Positions 10,272-24,500 of a stretch of 64,000 nucleotides of DNA are shown here, piece by piece; within the stretch, counting starts at the first letter, position 1, and every line of letters begins with the position of its first letter. Position numbers and translations under genes: made by a program. Below the pieces are notes generated by a model. The model worked only from the letters and a program-made list of their open reading frames with translations. It did not search any database and was not told the DNA's origin. This DNA is from Bradysia coprophila (Eukaryota; Arthropoda; Insecta; Diptera; Sciaridae). The stretch spans positions 9,846,501 to 9,910,500 of the forward strand of contig NW_023503608.1 of NCBI RefSeq assembly GCF_014529535.1. The letters are read 5' to 3'.

Positions 10272-13200
10272 CTACAGTTCCGTGCTAAACTCCTCGGAAT
10301 TGATCGAAAACTTTCTCCAACAAATATGGTCAACGTTGTTGCCATCCTTATGCGAATCTTTCTTAAAATTACCGTAGCCCGCATCCGGTACGGTCACTTT
10401 GGACGAGTAATTTGGATTCGAATCTACCCTCGCCAATGGATTTTTTGCAGCTGATTTACGATAATTGTGGGTTGTGTGATTGGTAGCGGGCGGTGCCGAA
10501 ACAATTTCCACTTTCGAAACATTGTTGTAGTCATTATCATTGGCAGAACGAATGTAAAAGAATTGTTTTTGCTGTTCCGTTGGAACTGGTGCTTTGTCGG
10601 CGCTGGTGTTTGTATTCCGGCGACTATTATTACTGGTCAACGTATTTCTCGATCCGTTTGAAGTGCGAAACGGCTTCGTACCGTTAGCGAATCCATTCAT
10701 TTGTCCCTGATATCCATGATATTTGTCACTGCTCACATCCTCTTCGATCGCTGAATCTTCGAAGATCGATCCACTGTAATTCGGTGAATTGCTGCCGGGC
10801 GTTGAGCCGTGTCGAACGTTTTGTTGTGTACCGTATTTGCCCCGCGAATACTGGCCTTTTTTGATCGAATGTGTGTAGTCCCTTGTGCCACGCCGTCTCA
10901 ATGTGAAATCCTTTTGACCCGTATCTTCGCATACAGCTCTCCACTGTTTCCATGCATGGCGTACGATAGGATCAGCAGGACCCCAATCTTTTGATGGTTG
11001 AGCAGCTTCTTGAATCATGCTGCAACAATTGTAGTCAACTTGTTTGTACACTTCAACGCAGGCCAGTACTAAAATGATGATCGTGCTCAAAACGACTGGT
11101 GCCCATCGTGGCAAATATGTTATTGCCAGATCGTCTGGACTGTACGATATAGACCACCAAATCAACAGTCCACTGAGAATAAATGGAATTGTGCACCACA
11201 GAAACACCCACAATTTCATGATGGGGCGACCAATGGAAAACTCCAAATCAGTGTAAATGTTTCGCACGCCGTATATGCCACAAAAAATAAACTTTTCAAC
11301 AATTAATGCACATATTACCAGCACACCGACGATCCGTCCATCCAATAAGCGTGAAATGAAGAAGTCCGGATAAATGAGTGCTGTAATTGATGTAACTAGG
11401 CCGGTGAGACTAAGAATGTAATTTGGATGACGACGACTGAGACGTGACGCGGTGTAGATGTTGATTGAAATTGTTATCACCGATGTAAGGACTATAATGA
11501 TATATGCCAGACCGGGAATCAACCTTGACAATAACGGATCTGGATCGGATAGAGCTGTATCATAGATCGAAGTTAGCGGCTTCAATTCAGGGATGTTGAT
11601 CGTTGAATTTTGTGTAATCGGATTGTTGTACTGGGTAACGAAAAATGTGACTGACAACGTAATTACAAATAGGTTGAAGCACAGGTACACCACTGATGTT
11701 CTGCAAAACAATGGAAGAGAGAAAGTTATACCTTTTGATCACTAGCATCTGAAATCTTTCTCCGAAATAAAACTTACCGAACGGCATCGCCTTTGTACAA
11801 AAACTTTCCCGTCACCACTGGCCACACTCCGAACCTATAACCGAAAAACAGGATCAGTTAAGCAGTTCAGATAACATGACTAAGTCGACAAACCCTATGC
11901 TCGTTGAATAAATAACTTGCAGCAACGCACTGAACCACAGAGCGCTGTCCATTAAACTCGATACTCGGAATGGCAACACTTCAATCAGAATTGTTTTGCT
12001 AATGAAATGTGTCACGCTCCATCCAGTTTGGAATACCAGCAACATAAGCGTACATAGTCCGATTAGAACTATCGATCGACGTAGCGTTTTGCTGCTGTAC
12101 GTGCTTTACAATAAAACGATCAATTAGTGCTTCACGATGATAGTTTTTCACTTTAATAATAATCTCAATGACCTACCATATCATTGACACGATCCACAAA
12201 ACGATCAGGCTCATCGTAAGAAGTGCAAAATAGAGAGTATGCTCCCACACAGGCGTGAGAAATGTTTGTCTGCGAATAGGCAAAAGTTAATGACAATTTT
12301 AACTTCGACGTCAAATCGACTTACTTCAAGCATTCCTGGCCACTTTTCGCTATGATTACGTAGCCAGTCTGAAATGAATTCGATTTTTGTTGCACAGTCA
12401 GTTCGTGTAATTTTCAGTATTATTGATTGCAATACTCACGTCTGCTTCTAATCTAACTTTGGACGCACATTGGCTAAATGGCACTGACCTAAATATTAAT
12501 TCACCTACATACACCACGGCTACAACTGCCTGCAGCGATGTCCAAATTGTGGTAAGCCATGAAGACAATCGTCCAACGACGCTTGCACCTGAAAACATAA
12601 CCATTTTTATTAGAAAGGAATTATTCGCTTCCGTTAGATTTCCTTAAAATCTATAATTTTCGCGACCTGAGTGGTTGTCTTTCACAGACGACAATCAAAA
12701 TCCAAGTATAATTATCAAGACTGTTGTAATCATTTTCATCAAATTAAAAGAAATTTTTTTTTTTTTTTAAGAAATAAAAAAAAAAAAAAATTTTGCCGTT
12801 CGTGAAAGGTTAGATACTCAAGGTAATGCAAGTAGCTTTGAAACAACAGCCAGAATAGAACAATATTAACTCTTGATTCCATTGGAATTGAAGTAGTTTT
12901 TAGAAAGTTAAATTACGTTTCATTTACGTAATGGCGCCATAAAATCTTCTAAAGCCCTCTTTATGAAGCACACTAAACATTTTTGAATAGCCTTTGTCCA
13001 ATCCAACAATTAGGATTTCAAGATAAAATTTCCATCTGTTATCAAACCACAACGACAAAAATAAGCGATAACCTCTAGCAAACGTTGTCATGTGTAGTGG
13101 AATGTATGTCATAACAAATGAAGTAAAAGATTATACATCAAACACTAGATGATCACTCGGATGATCCTTTTAACAAAAAAGAAGAAGATTTTATCGTACA

Positions 13201-15708
13201 AGATGATAGCAGTTTCTAAGACGTAACTAGTCCAAATTAGAACATATCCACTCTCCATGTATATCATCATCAGAACTGAGTATTCTACCTACACTCATTT
13301 CAACGTTGCATTTCTTGTCAAATGTTGAACGGACAACAGCAGACCGATTGGTTCTGAATGATCTAATAGCGTTTTGTTAGTAAATGGTAGGTAAAGAATT
13401 CCGTTCTATACGAGTAATTGTTGCTTGGCATTCAATGTTATTAGTCAAAACGATAAAAATTCCTCAGAAAGAATATTGGCGATAATTTCTTCTCTTACCC
13501 ACAATAAAAAGACTTTGTTGTATTTTCCATATTTTTTCCTGCGAGACTCAAATAAACAATATTTCGTTCTTTCTTCTTGAACAGTAAAAGATTATGTCGT
13601 AAGCGACCTACAGCTCAAACTTAATATATAAATACGACGCGACGTTGCATTTTCGAATAAACATGAACTATGTTTCCGATTGTATTGTTTTACTTGTTGC
13701 GGAATTCCTTTCTCCATGGTGTCATTTCCACTTGTAATGTAAATAAATTCGGATTGTATCTGTTTAACTTACTTATTTCTGTATTATATAGATGAAAATG
13801 TAAATCTACTCCATTGACAACAGTATAAATTTACACACTTTTACTTGCCAGTCAAATAAATTTATTCATTTCCTTTAAGTTTTAATTGTCTTTTTCTCTC
13901 GCGTCAAACCTTTGGATGTTATAATTATTGTCTTAGGATTTTTCTTTTTGATGTTTTGATTTGGATCAAATGTGTAATGAGCTTATTGTTATATATTTTG
14001 ATGGTAAATAGTGTGATGACACGAATAATTAGTAATAAATTTGTAGAGAGACTTATTAGTCGATTTATTATGATAGCTTTTCCCATCATTTTGAAACCCA
14101 ATTAGGTTGTTATTGCTTCATTGCAGCTTGCACAATGCAAGAAGCTGTCGATAGAGGCTTCTCTTATTGTTAATTTGTTGACAATGAAATGACGATAATA
14201 AAAAAAATCAGTGAAAAATGTGTGGATCTAAAGATTCTTTAGTAATGAATGAAGCATATGAAATTTTCAGGAAAATCTTTTTAAGAAAAATATATTTCAG
14301 TGTGACACATGTTGGCTAACTCACACAAATTCAACCAAGATTTGTTTGCATTCAATGAGAAGAACGGTATGCTTGTTCGTATCTATCTAATTAAAGCATT
14401 TCACGATGGAGTTTTCAAATTTAAAAATCAGGTAATCTGAAATGTTTCAATACAATTCCTGAGTCCAAATCAATAGCTTAGATGTCCCATATTTTGAAAT
14501 TTTTGAAAAAGGACTCGTTACGACCCACTTCGAACAAAAAAAATCCTTCTTCATTTTATTTAAATTGCGACCATTGACCCAATGGCATTGGGTGTCCTCA
14601 AAGTTAGTCGAAATTTTTCTAATTTTTGACCATATCTTCCGAACTATTGCATTGTTAGGATTGACTTGTACGAGACTCAAAAAATCCCAAATAACTTCAG
14701 CTTTCAGGGAAAAAAGCTGAGTTGGGTAGTTCCAGAGATATAGAAGTTATACCATTTAGTGATGTTGGTGATCACTTAAGCTACATTTAATTTTTACCGC
14801 CTTGTATCCATTAAGTTTATTTCTAGTTTGTATATGTTTTGATTATAAATTATCAAACTCAGATCATTACTGCTCCAAGAGTTAAACGAAAGAAGTAACA
14901 GACTTAATGATAATGTCATATCGCGTGCCTATGCGCCTGCCCTCTACAAAACTTCAATTTATTTGATTGTTGTACGCATCCCTCCTAATGACAATACTGC
15001 GATTTTTATATTCTTACCTTTGAATATGGGTGAAGCTCTCCATGAGTGCGCTGATCCTTGGCCGAGAAACTGGCCAATCGCTATCTCGAACAGCACAATC
15101 GGCAATCCAATCAGCAACAATATGGTGAAATATGGTATCAAAAATGCAGTACCATGACGTTCTAATTCGCGTGGGAATCGCACGACATTGGCATAGGTGA
15201 TGTTCAAACACAGACACAATATGATGCCACGGAATATTGAACATTTTGACTGTAAATAAAAAAAAAAATAAAAAATTAATTTCTTAGTTCATTAGCACAG
15301 AAAATAAATAGAAATTTTAATTTGATTTGATGGGCTATTGTTGAGAGTTGCATGCTTATTTGATTTATGGTTAAACCCACAATTTATAAAAGATATTTCG
15401 ATGAAAAATTAAATATATTCTTGAAGGTAAGAAGCAGAAGTTTAATAAAATAAAATATTTTCGGGAGGTCAGAGATACAACATCTCTCAATCAAATTAAA
15501 ATTGGAATTTTGTTCATTCCGAGAGAAAATCTAAAAATAAATTATTAGACACACATTCTGCGGGTATTAGTTAAGTATAAGGCGTAATTAATGTCACTGA
15601 TACTGAAAAGTTACAGTGTTTACTCACTTTACGATAATACCACAACGGAAGCTCATCTCTAGCAAAATACAAGTAATTCAATGCATATCGGGTCATCGAC
15701 GGATCCAT
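10272..15708 (-). CDS. blot: SLC6 neurotransmitter-transporter-family protein, bloated-tubules-like
   Basis: Sodium/chloride-dependent solute carrier of the plasma membrane; substrate unknown for this orphan branch. Eight exons join in phase: 15708-15628, 15249-15018, 12588-12440, 12368-12325, 12269-12177, 12103-11894, 11834-11778 and 11700-10272, giving 764 codons. TM1-2 reads YANVVRFPREL...GTAFLIPYF, the family RFP and AFLIPY blocks, but with ANVVRFP in place of the usual GNVWRFP at the ion site. TM6 reads LWFSALLQVIYSTSIGFG. Twelve membrane segments are followed by a long polar tail with RRRGTRDYTHSIKKGQYSRG and Asn/Ser-rich stretches. Introns are short except 12589-15017 (2.4 kb). Further N-terminal exons probably lie at 29818-30138 and 37591-37674. 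On the minus strand AATAAA is at 10179. The SLC6 call is firm; the symbol rests on remembered resemblance of the tail. Confidence 0.85.
12589..15017 (-). other. 2.4-kb intron of the SLC6 gene
   Basis: Donor GTAAG at 15017 and an acceptor ending CAG at 12589. The intron holds runs of T and A near 12750-12790 and two partial copies of the dispersed GAAGTAAAAGATTT repeat (around 13105-13200 and 14880-14914). No coding sequence was recognised. Confidence 0.7.
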
Positions 15709-16210
15709 TATCGCTAACGAATCGCTTGTGTATTATATTCGTTTTATCGGCGCTCATCAACGGAATCATTGTGCGACACATTAACTTCCTTTAGCATTAT
15801 TCAGTCGTAAGCCATTCAAAAATGTTACTTTAATCCCATGATAGATGATGTACGGACACACACATTAATTTATGAACATTTTCTCATCCATTTTAACTCA
15901 ACTAACAATAATGACAATACTGATTCACTTCTATACGTTGTTAGCTATCTGTCTCTGGAAATCTTTTACGATATAACATGGTATCTAATGTTTATTATTA
16001 TATTAATCATCAATGCTTGTTCACATAAAAATTCTGTTAAAATCAGTGACTGAACCAAACAGCATGTATTATACACGAAGAGATCTTCACATCTTCATTT
16101 ATGTATTTCACTCAGCGTAACTCTATTTGCTAAGTGCTAATTAGGTACGAAAATACTTAATTTATTTGGTTACACTCGGCGTGAAATTATAACAAAACAT
16201 AGCTAACGCC

Positions 16211-17424
16211 GACCCGTACGAAACACCTATTCGTATCAAAAGCCTTTAATGTGAAACTCTTCATTTCTCTTACTTCATTTTCTTCTCTGCTGAAAAACTA
16301 TTCTCCCTTTAAAATCACTTACATTATCCACTCTTTGCCTTGTTATCATATACAACTAAATTGCCGGAGGCAATATAGACAGCCCCGTACGAAGACAAAT
16401 TTCATAAATTCCTATTTAAACAGCTATATACCGCTATATTTAACTATATTTCACTATAAATAAACATTTAACAGATAAATATATGCTATTATATAGCTCT
16501 ATATGCCTATATATAGCTCAATATAGCTGTATATAGGTATATATAGATGTCCGTATATGGAATCCCTGAAACCCCACACACATAACAAATTATTTCCATG
16601 TTAACAGAAACTCTCTAAGTATCATTTTTCCCAAGATATTTCTATTTTACTAAAATCCAATATGGCCGCCGGCAGCCATTTTGTTAGGAGACCGGAAATA
16701 GTACCGACGCTTTACATTCGTTAATACCTTTCAAACAAAAAAAAATTCATGAAATTCGGTCAAAATTTACTCGAGATATTGTCAAAATACACCACGTTCA
16801 CTGTACTTCCGAGTAGCCAGATAAGAGATCACTCCAAAAGACCTAGCTCACGCTCCGGAGAACATAATTTCATAAAAAAAATTTCCCTGATTGGTACGGT
16901 CAATACCTATCTAACAAAGCTAAAACAGACGAAATATGTTCAAATGTGGCCGACCTACAAGCAAAAACTGCTTGCCGCCCTGTGCCTGTTCCACACCAAG
17001 GGGTCTAACTCACGAGTCGGTCATCCGATTTCCATAAATTTTTTTTTTGTCGATCGGTATTGTAAATACCTTTTATTTGACGTATCACTTACAAGTTTTA
17101 CGTTTAAATGTCCGGAGATATCTTCGAAAAACCGTAAAGCACTTATTGGGCCACAGCTCGGGAGGGGTCGATCCAAAATCACTCATCTTCGAACTTAGCC
17201 TGTCTTTTGACATTACCAAACGGGAAAAAAAAGAATTTTCAAAATCGGATGCGTTTTACTCAAGTTATCGTGCAGACAGACAGACGGACAGACGGACATT
17301 TTTTTTTTCGCGGATTTGGCATCTCTAGACAACCACAATAGGTTTCCCCTTACTCAGGGAGTCCAATTCGACGTGTTACAAACGTATGCGTAAACCTATA
17401 AGACCCCAGTACTTCGTACGGGTC
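16211..17424. mobile_element. 1.2-kb non-autonomous element bounded by GACCCGTACGAA inverted repeats
   Basis: The left end reads GACCCGTACGAA and the right end TTCGTACGGGTC, its exact complement. A third version (CCCCGTACGAAG) lies near 16385. The inside holds AT-rich TATAGC-type repeats (16420-16560), a GCCGCCGGCAGCC patch and a run of CAGACAGACAGACGGACAGA near 17273. The open frames inside have no recognisable domain. Superfamily undetermined and no clear target duplication seen. Confidence 0.5.
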
Positions 17425-20400
17425 TAAAAACATACTCCCCAGTCAATGGAGAAAATGACAAAGAAATATTGTAAAAAAACGACGGTTTGCTGGTGATGTA
17501 ACATGATGATTAGATTTTACATCTTCGGCAACAACGGTAAAATTGCAATAAACCATTTTAATTACAGTCGGGACGGATATAATTAGGAAAATTTATTTCA
17601 ATTCTGAACGGAAAGCAAAAGCACTGACTTATCTGTATAAGTCAATTGGTAAAACAAATTGCACCGTAATCATGAAAGAATGGTTTCTCTTTTGATTCGT
17701 ATAGGTTTTTGTGGTTGGCATGTCATCTTTTGTTTGATGACCTTCATTAGGAAGTATTCGATTTGATATACTACATCAAGAGTTACTTGAAACAAAAGAA
17801 GTAGCAGATTTGATCGTGATATGAAAATATGATTGTCGAGTACAAATGGTTAAAATTGCTTTGTCATATGTACGGATGGATTATCCAATCTTATACTTTC
17901 TATGTAACGTCTATAACACGAAGGAAACGCAGACAAGTTGCCTCCACTATTTAATTAAATTTAATTCAACAAACTCGCTTGTGAAAATCAATTACGAAAA
18001 TCAATCACACCTTTCCAGGCACGTTTTCCTAATTACACTAAGGTAATTAGTTCGGATACAATATCTGAATGGCAACGAAAACGTATCTACAAATAATCAT
18101 TTTAGCTTTTGTGATATAGCATTTGGAATCTGTACCCAGATCAGACACGCTTTAACGCTGACCAGAAATGCTAAAAATGTGTTCCGAATTGATTCTGCCC
18201 TATCAGATATCATAAACACTGTCCGTAATCGAGTCAGATTTTATTACGTAACACCGTGGTATGTTTATATGTTCACTAAAATCGTATTTTGTTATTATTT
18301 CGATTCATTTTGTTTACACTCGGTTTCGTTACATAGACATGATTTACCGCCGAGATTAAATTTCAGATTAAAGTGAGAAAAGAAAAAAAGAATCTGCAAC
18401 TTCCTCGTTATGGCTCATACGCACAAGCCACTATAAAATGTTTATTTAGACAAAATCGGTACAGAGAATACAAAAATGTTGTAACTGGTTCTGTTTATGG
18501 CTAAATTATTATCGGAATTTGATAAAGTGGTTTGATTTTTTCTTGAAATAAATTATTTATGCCTGACACCTTTGCTTGATTGTAGTGTGTTAATGTACTT
18601 CTGGCAGAGTAGTACGGTAAGTGTAGTTAGCGTTGGGGAGAAAATAATTGATGAAAAATTGATATCTGGTTTAAACAGTTAATATAAATCGTTGATTATT
18701 GTATGTAAAGGAGTTTGTTAAATTGGAAATGTTGTTGATTCAATGCAATTAAGGCGCAGAGACCAATATATCCGGATATAATTGTTAGAGAGTAAGAATT
18801 GTTAACTGGTTTGATGAAGAGTTGGAAATGCGTTCAATAAAATTAGATATTAAATTGCATATTGAGATCTGTATCAACAATTGGTTTATCGGTATATCTA
18901 TAATAATTAAATGAATTTGGAATAGGTTTTGTAGGTTTAAGATCGTAGACTAGGCGGCTGACTGATTTTCTTTAATGGATCAAGTGATTTAATAGAGAAG
19001 CAGATCATATACAGATCATCTGTTATCGTAAACGACACAAACAATTTCTGCTAACTTGCCTTTATATTTTACAAAGTGTATGCTAACAACAAATGAAGTA
19101 ATAGATTTTATATTAATCTACTGCTAGCATCAATCAGTTGAAATACTCAGAACTAAAGAAGTAACAGATTCAGAAATTTTACTTTGAATTTAGACTGTCG
19201 TTAGAATTGCAGAGACGTTTTCTCTAATATCTAGGAGACTCGAGCAATAGCTTTTATCGTCAGTGTTGAAAATGAATGGTTTTCGCCCGAATGCTAATGT
19301 TGTCATTACGAAAATAACAAAATTTGATTAGTGTTTATCTTCACGTACACATCCTGCACTTAGGTATTTACATTTGGCTTATGAAGGTGCTCAACATAAA
19401 GTTACTTAAATGCGAAGCAAGCAAAGTACATAATAACATAGATTAAGTTGTGGGAACACACAAAATGTCTTATTCTCTTCAGTTTTTTTTTTCTAAATAA
19501 ACATTAAAATTTCAAGTCGCATGTGCACAGTTTTTTCATTAAAAAAGCCACTTGAGATACATTATCTCCACTCGAAGAAAAAAAAAACTGCCGCCAAAAT
19601 TGTTGTGGTTGAAATGTTTCCAATTTTGTTTATTTATTTGTTTGTTTGTTGATGGAAGCATTCAAAAATCAATTATGTCCAAAAGAACGATCATGTAATA
19701 TCGGAGTATAGTTTGTGTAGTTCAACGATATTCACTTTTGTTACACATGCATTATGTACATACCTATGCTGTTCAACAACAAGGCATATGGATAACAACA
19801 CAAAAAGAATTAAATTTCCAACAACAAAATTCACTTTAACAGAAACAAAACAAGTAAAAAAAAACGTCATAAACAAATCATTGACTTCGTCTTCAACTTA
19901 TTGTAAGGTCATTTGTTGTGCTTTCAACATTACCAACAAAAGTGATTCATCACAAGATGTAATAATACGCGTGCGATGCCTCTTTTAAAATAATGGGATT
20001 AGATGAAAAATTTTAGTGCATTACGTGCGCGGTACAAATAACCATCGAAGACTAAACATGAAAAAACAATAAAGAAAAAATGGCAAAGCCAGCTATAGGT
20101 TTCCATTCGAAGCAAAAACGAAAAAAAAGAGTTATAATAAGAAACTGAAATCGTAGGTAGATTTATTCGACTGTGGTAAACCGTGAAGTCCAGAGTAGCA
20201 AGACACACGGTAAGTTATTGTATTGTAAGCAATGTGATATGGGCAAATGCATACAGCATGGAATTGGGATGTAATGTTATGAATATATTCATGAACGAAA
20301 GAAAAAAAATTACATTTCATATTTAACTGAAGGGATAAATATTAATCTATTTTGCAGCTTGCTTTACTTCACTTATATAATATTAAATTGCTTCATGCGC

Positions 20401-21266
20401 TTGTTAGTATAACGCGCGAAAATTGTGGATATTTTCATGTAAATAAAATAGAAATTAATAAGCAAGAAAAATTATGGAAAATTATTAAAAAGTGAGATCT
20501 TGATTTTGATAACGATTATGTTATACTCTGTTGTTACAAAAATTTTTTATTGAAAACGCAATCATGTACAAATATAAATAGAAATCTGATAAATTGTTTA
20601 ACTGATCGTACTAGCAATAACACTTTTATATTCAATGGGGGGTAGTGGGAGGCGGAGAGGTCAGTTACATATTATAATTCACCTAAATGAAACTAGAAAA
20701 TGCAAACGAAGAACTCAAAGAATCACGATGACGTGAATTCATGGTCGAGGTCAAAAACTTATATACTCAATTACCATTAACGGACCTGCGTTTTACACAT
20801 GGATTCATTTTCTAGGTACGTCACAGCCACAATTCGCAATTTACAAGCAACATACTCAACCGTTTCTTATAACATCAACATTAAAATGCAAATTTTAATA
20901 GAATTGAAGTCCATCATCCGAAAGTTATACGCAGGCCTACCCCCAAAATTTTTCAATGTTTCTACGATAGCATTACCAGCGATGAGATAATTACGTTCAT
21001 TTTGGTATGTCAAAAAAGTCAGTTACAGATAGGCAAGGTCACAACCCTCCGCAACCGGATTGTTTCTAAGAAAATTTAATAAAAAGGCTGCGTAAGTTAG
21101 CCTTCATTTAACATCGAAGTCAAGTCTACCTATAAATATTAGTGAAGTACTCAGATCTGGTATCAGACGATAAAATAGGCTCAATCATTGTAACCTCTAC
21201 CTTTACATCTTCATAATTTAATGCAGCGTCGATCATACAGTCAGTAAAAAGCTATGTAATCGAATC

Positions 21267-21517
21267 GACTCGAGGAAATAAACTTTTTCCATACTAAAAG
21301 GAAGAACCTAAATGTGCAACAGTTCACAAAGACACAGAGTACACAGGAAGCACATAGCTACATCTTCTTTCAAGTCACTTGTACTCTGACTCGAGAAAAT
21401 GAACTATTTTCATACTAAAAGGAAAACCGTAAATGTGCCACAGTTCACAAAGGCACAGAGTACACAGGAAGAACATAGGAATAGGTACGTCTTCTTTAAA
21501 GTCTCTTTTACTCTGAC
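21267..21517. repeat. Tandem duplication, period about 121 bp
   Basis: GACTCGAG(G/A)AAAT starts both units at 21267 and 21388. The units share CATACTAAAAGGAA, AATGTGC(A/C)ACAGTTCACAAA and CACAGAGTACACAGGAAG in the same order and spacing, with scattered substitutions. The second unit is followed by a short partial third copy (ACTCTGACTA). Confidence 0.8.
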
Positions 21518-24500
21518 TATATTTTATATTGTCACTTGTTTCTATTTTGTATACAATTAAAAATCCATCACACGCACGATCTAAATTCAGAATCAAATTT
21601 CCGGAACAGACAACCGTTAAGTCACTTATAGAACATTTTTGGATGTATAAACTATTCAAAAAGATTTCTTCGCTCAAATGTTGAGGCCGAACCATTTACA
21701 AACCGAACCACTTCACTATTACCGAACGAATGATGGGCGCAGTGGATGATGGTTTGTATATTTACACGCAAACGTGATATGTTGTGTCATCCGATTACCT
21801 TTAACAGTATCTTTTAATATTCAAGTTTATTCAATTTTATTACAAATATAAATGCATAACGAAATAGCGATGTGGTTCTATCTAAAAGGCGGTTTTCGAG
21901 AGTGCATTCGTAGTATATATACGATCAAGATATGGGATCGCTTATTCTTCTTTTTTTATTCTTCCGACTTTACTTTTTCTTCCATAGAAAATACTGGTCG
22001 GGTTCGTATACATAATCGTAGCCGATTGAATTTTTCTAAAAAAATATTATTCAACCGGCAATTACAATTTGAATTCCATATCATACACATACTCAGTATG
22101 GTAACGAATACACGAATGGAAGACACAAATGCTGAAAATATAATTTAAATTTACGAAGAACGTATGAAGCAAAGAAAATTAGATTCTTGTTGTTGAAAAT
22201 AAATTAATGGATGATGTGGTAATACCACAAGCACGAACCCTTAAAGCTATGGAAAAAAGGTTCTGTGTGACGTGGGAGGGAAAAGTATAAAACTTTTGCC
22301 GTTTCGCAGATATTTAGTGTAAGGCGTGACAGAACTATGCAGGCATCGAATATTATTTTTGTATTCAAATAATGCTCACGCTTTTCAGAAAAGATTGTGG
22401 AAAGGCGTAAAGGTACGGTAGTGCGGTCTATACATTTAGACTTGAAAGCTTCGTTTATCCAGCCAATCTTAGCAATTAAACTTCTTATTTGTTTCAAGTC
22501 TTATTTGTTCCACATCGATCCACATGTTTTCAACAAAAAAAAAAGAAATTTAAAGATAGTCGTTGCACCCACTCCAATATGAGGAATGGAATAAATGTAA
22601 AGAGAGTCGATGATTCTGAAGTGATAAAATACACGCGGAACGAATAGAACAAAACGAATGCAAAAGTGAAACCTCGTATCTTGGAATCCCATTATTAAAT
22701 CTCAAAAAGATTTTCGAAATGTTTTAAGTATGTTGATGGGAATCGGGAACTTTAATTTCGAATTTCAAATTCTGAAAAACTTCCTAACAAAATGTTTTAA
22801 TTTCTTTTAGAATTGGTAGAAATTTTCAGAATCAAAACCTCAATTCCAATAATAAGACACGCGACTGAATCCTAAAGCCGTACGTTTATACAGTACCTAT
22901 GTCTTTTGCTATCGCCAACAAAGAAAAGATAAGCAAAAGATTTTGATTAAATCCTTTAAAAATTTCTGAGCCATATGAAGTAGTAGATTCAATAATTATA
23001 CTGGTCTGTGAACTTGCTGTCTGTCAAAGGTGAAACAACTAGACATTATCTAAATTCGTTATGTGTAACCCTCAAAACTACACACCAAACATAAATAGTT
23101 ATAAAACCAAATAACTACCTTGTGCTTTCTGCGGCAATTGTGTTGAACTGAAATACGATTTCTACTTCTACTAATCCAGGAACACATTAAAGGCCAAATT
23201 TTCAGACGTGGGCACCAGCATTAATTTTTGATGACTTATTTGTAACTTTTGAGATGTAAGATGCAACTGAACTTACGTTACACCTGCTTTGTAGAGAACA
23301 CGTTGATTGACATTGATTGTTATTGGAGACCAATGTCACGAGTTCGTTGTATGAATAATAATTATACTTTGCATTTCTGCTGCTCTCTACACTTAATGGT
23401 ACCGTAGAAATCCTCTCTTATTAGAGTTATGATCTTCTAATTTGTGCTAAGAAAGTTTTGTATTCGACTTTAATAACACCTCTCGACGGTGTTTGAATTA
23501 AATAGCTAGAACGAGTTAAAAACTCCACTTCTACAAAGTAATTGCATACAATTATACAATTTTCTTAGAAAATCTAGTTTCTCGGCTGTAAAGCATTTAT
23601 TTATTGAAAATGTAGGTAAATTGCCATTCAACTATGAGCACAATTCAAATAAAATGCAACTTCGATGTTTGCAATTCATAAAAAAGAGTAATCCAATTCT
23701 CCAGTATACAAATGATTTTTGTATGCAACAAACCGCAACAAGTTACATAAAACTTGAGGTCTCTATTGACCTTAAACCTTGGTGAGTTTGTTGTAATAAA
23801 AGCGATCATAACAATTTGTTTTCAACTGAAGATCGTCATAAATCGATCAGCTATATTTACAGTGTGCTCAATCGATGTTGGCCACAGATGTAGGTGGTGA
23901 ATGTGGCTTACATTGTTTTCATTTTTTTTTTATACATTTATCATCTATAATTGTTAGCCTTCGTATATAATATGACAGATTTCAATTTCCTTGTTCTGTG
24001 TGAAATTCATATGTAAAGCTTTACATTTGTAGAGAGTTAGAAAACCTAGTAATAGACATGGTGAAGATATACACGTTGGTAGGTGGTTTTTCGTTATGTA
24101 TTCAAAACGCATGCAACAATTGATGACAAGAAAAAAACAGTTGAAAGTATACTTTTTCGTGAATTTTGTGGATCCGAGCCGAAGTCGAGGTCAATAAACA
24201 CAAGAAAACGAGAGTTTTAAACCTTGTGTCCCGAGATTTTTAATGCTATGGGCCCGTCGCCCGTAAGCAAGTAAATCAATGTTTCTTAATGCTAAGATTT
24301 TTCAGATGGAACTGTTCAGAAAATCGATACGAACGACGCTCCACTGTAACTGAAAAAAAGATTTCAATATTCTTTTATTAAGGCAGGTAGACTACATCAC
24401 GATTTTACTCATTTCTCGCCGTATAAATGTACAGACAAAACCAAACCATACGTTTGTCTGTTTAATGATGAATAAAGTTTTGTATACAAATACAGCAAAA

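Noticed and set aside
15708-15735. Treating ATG 15708 as the certain start of the SLC6 protein
   Set aside because: The frame upstream (DSLAI) is open back to a plausible acceptor, and two N-terminal exons lie further upstream, so the start is left open.
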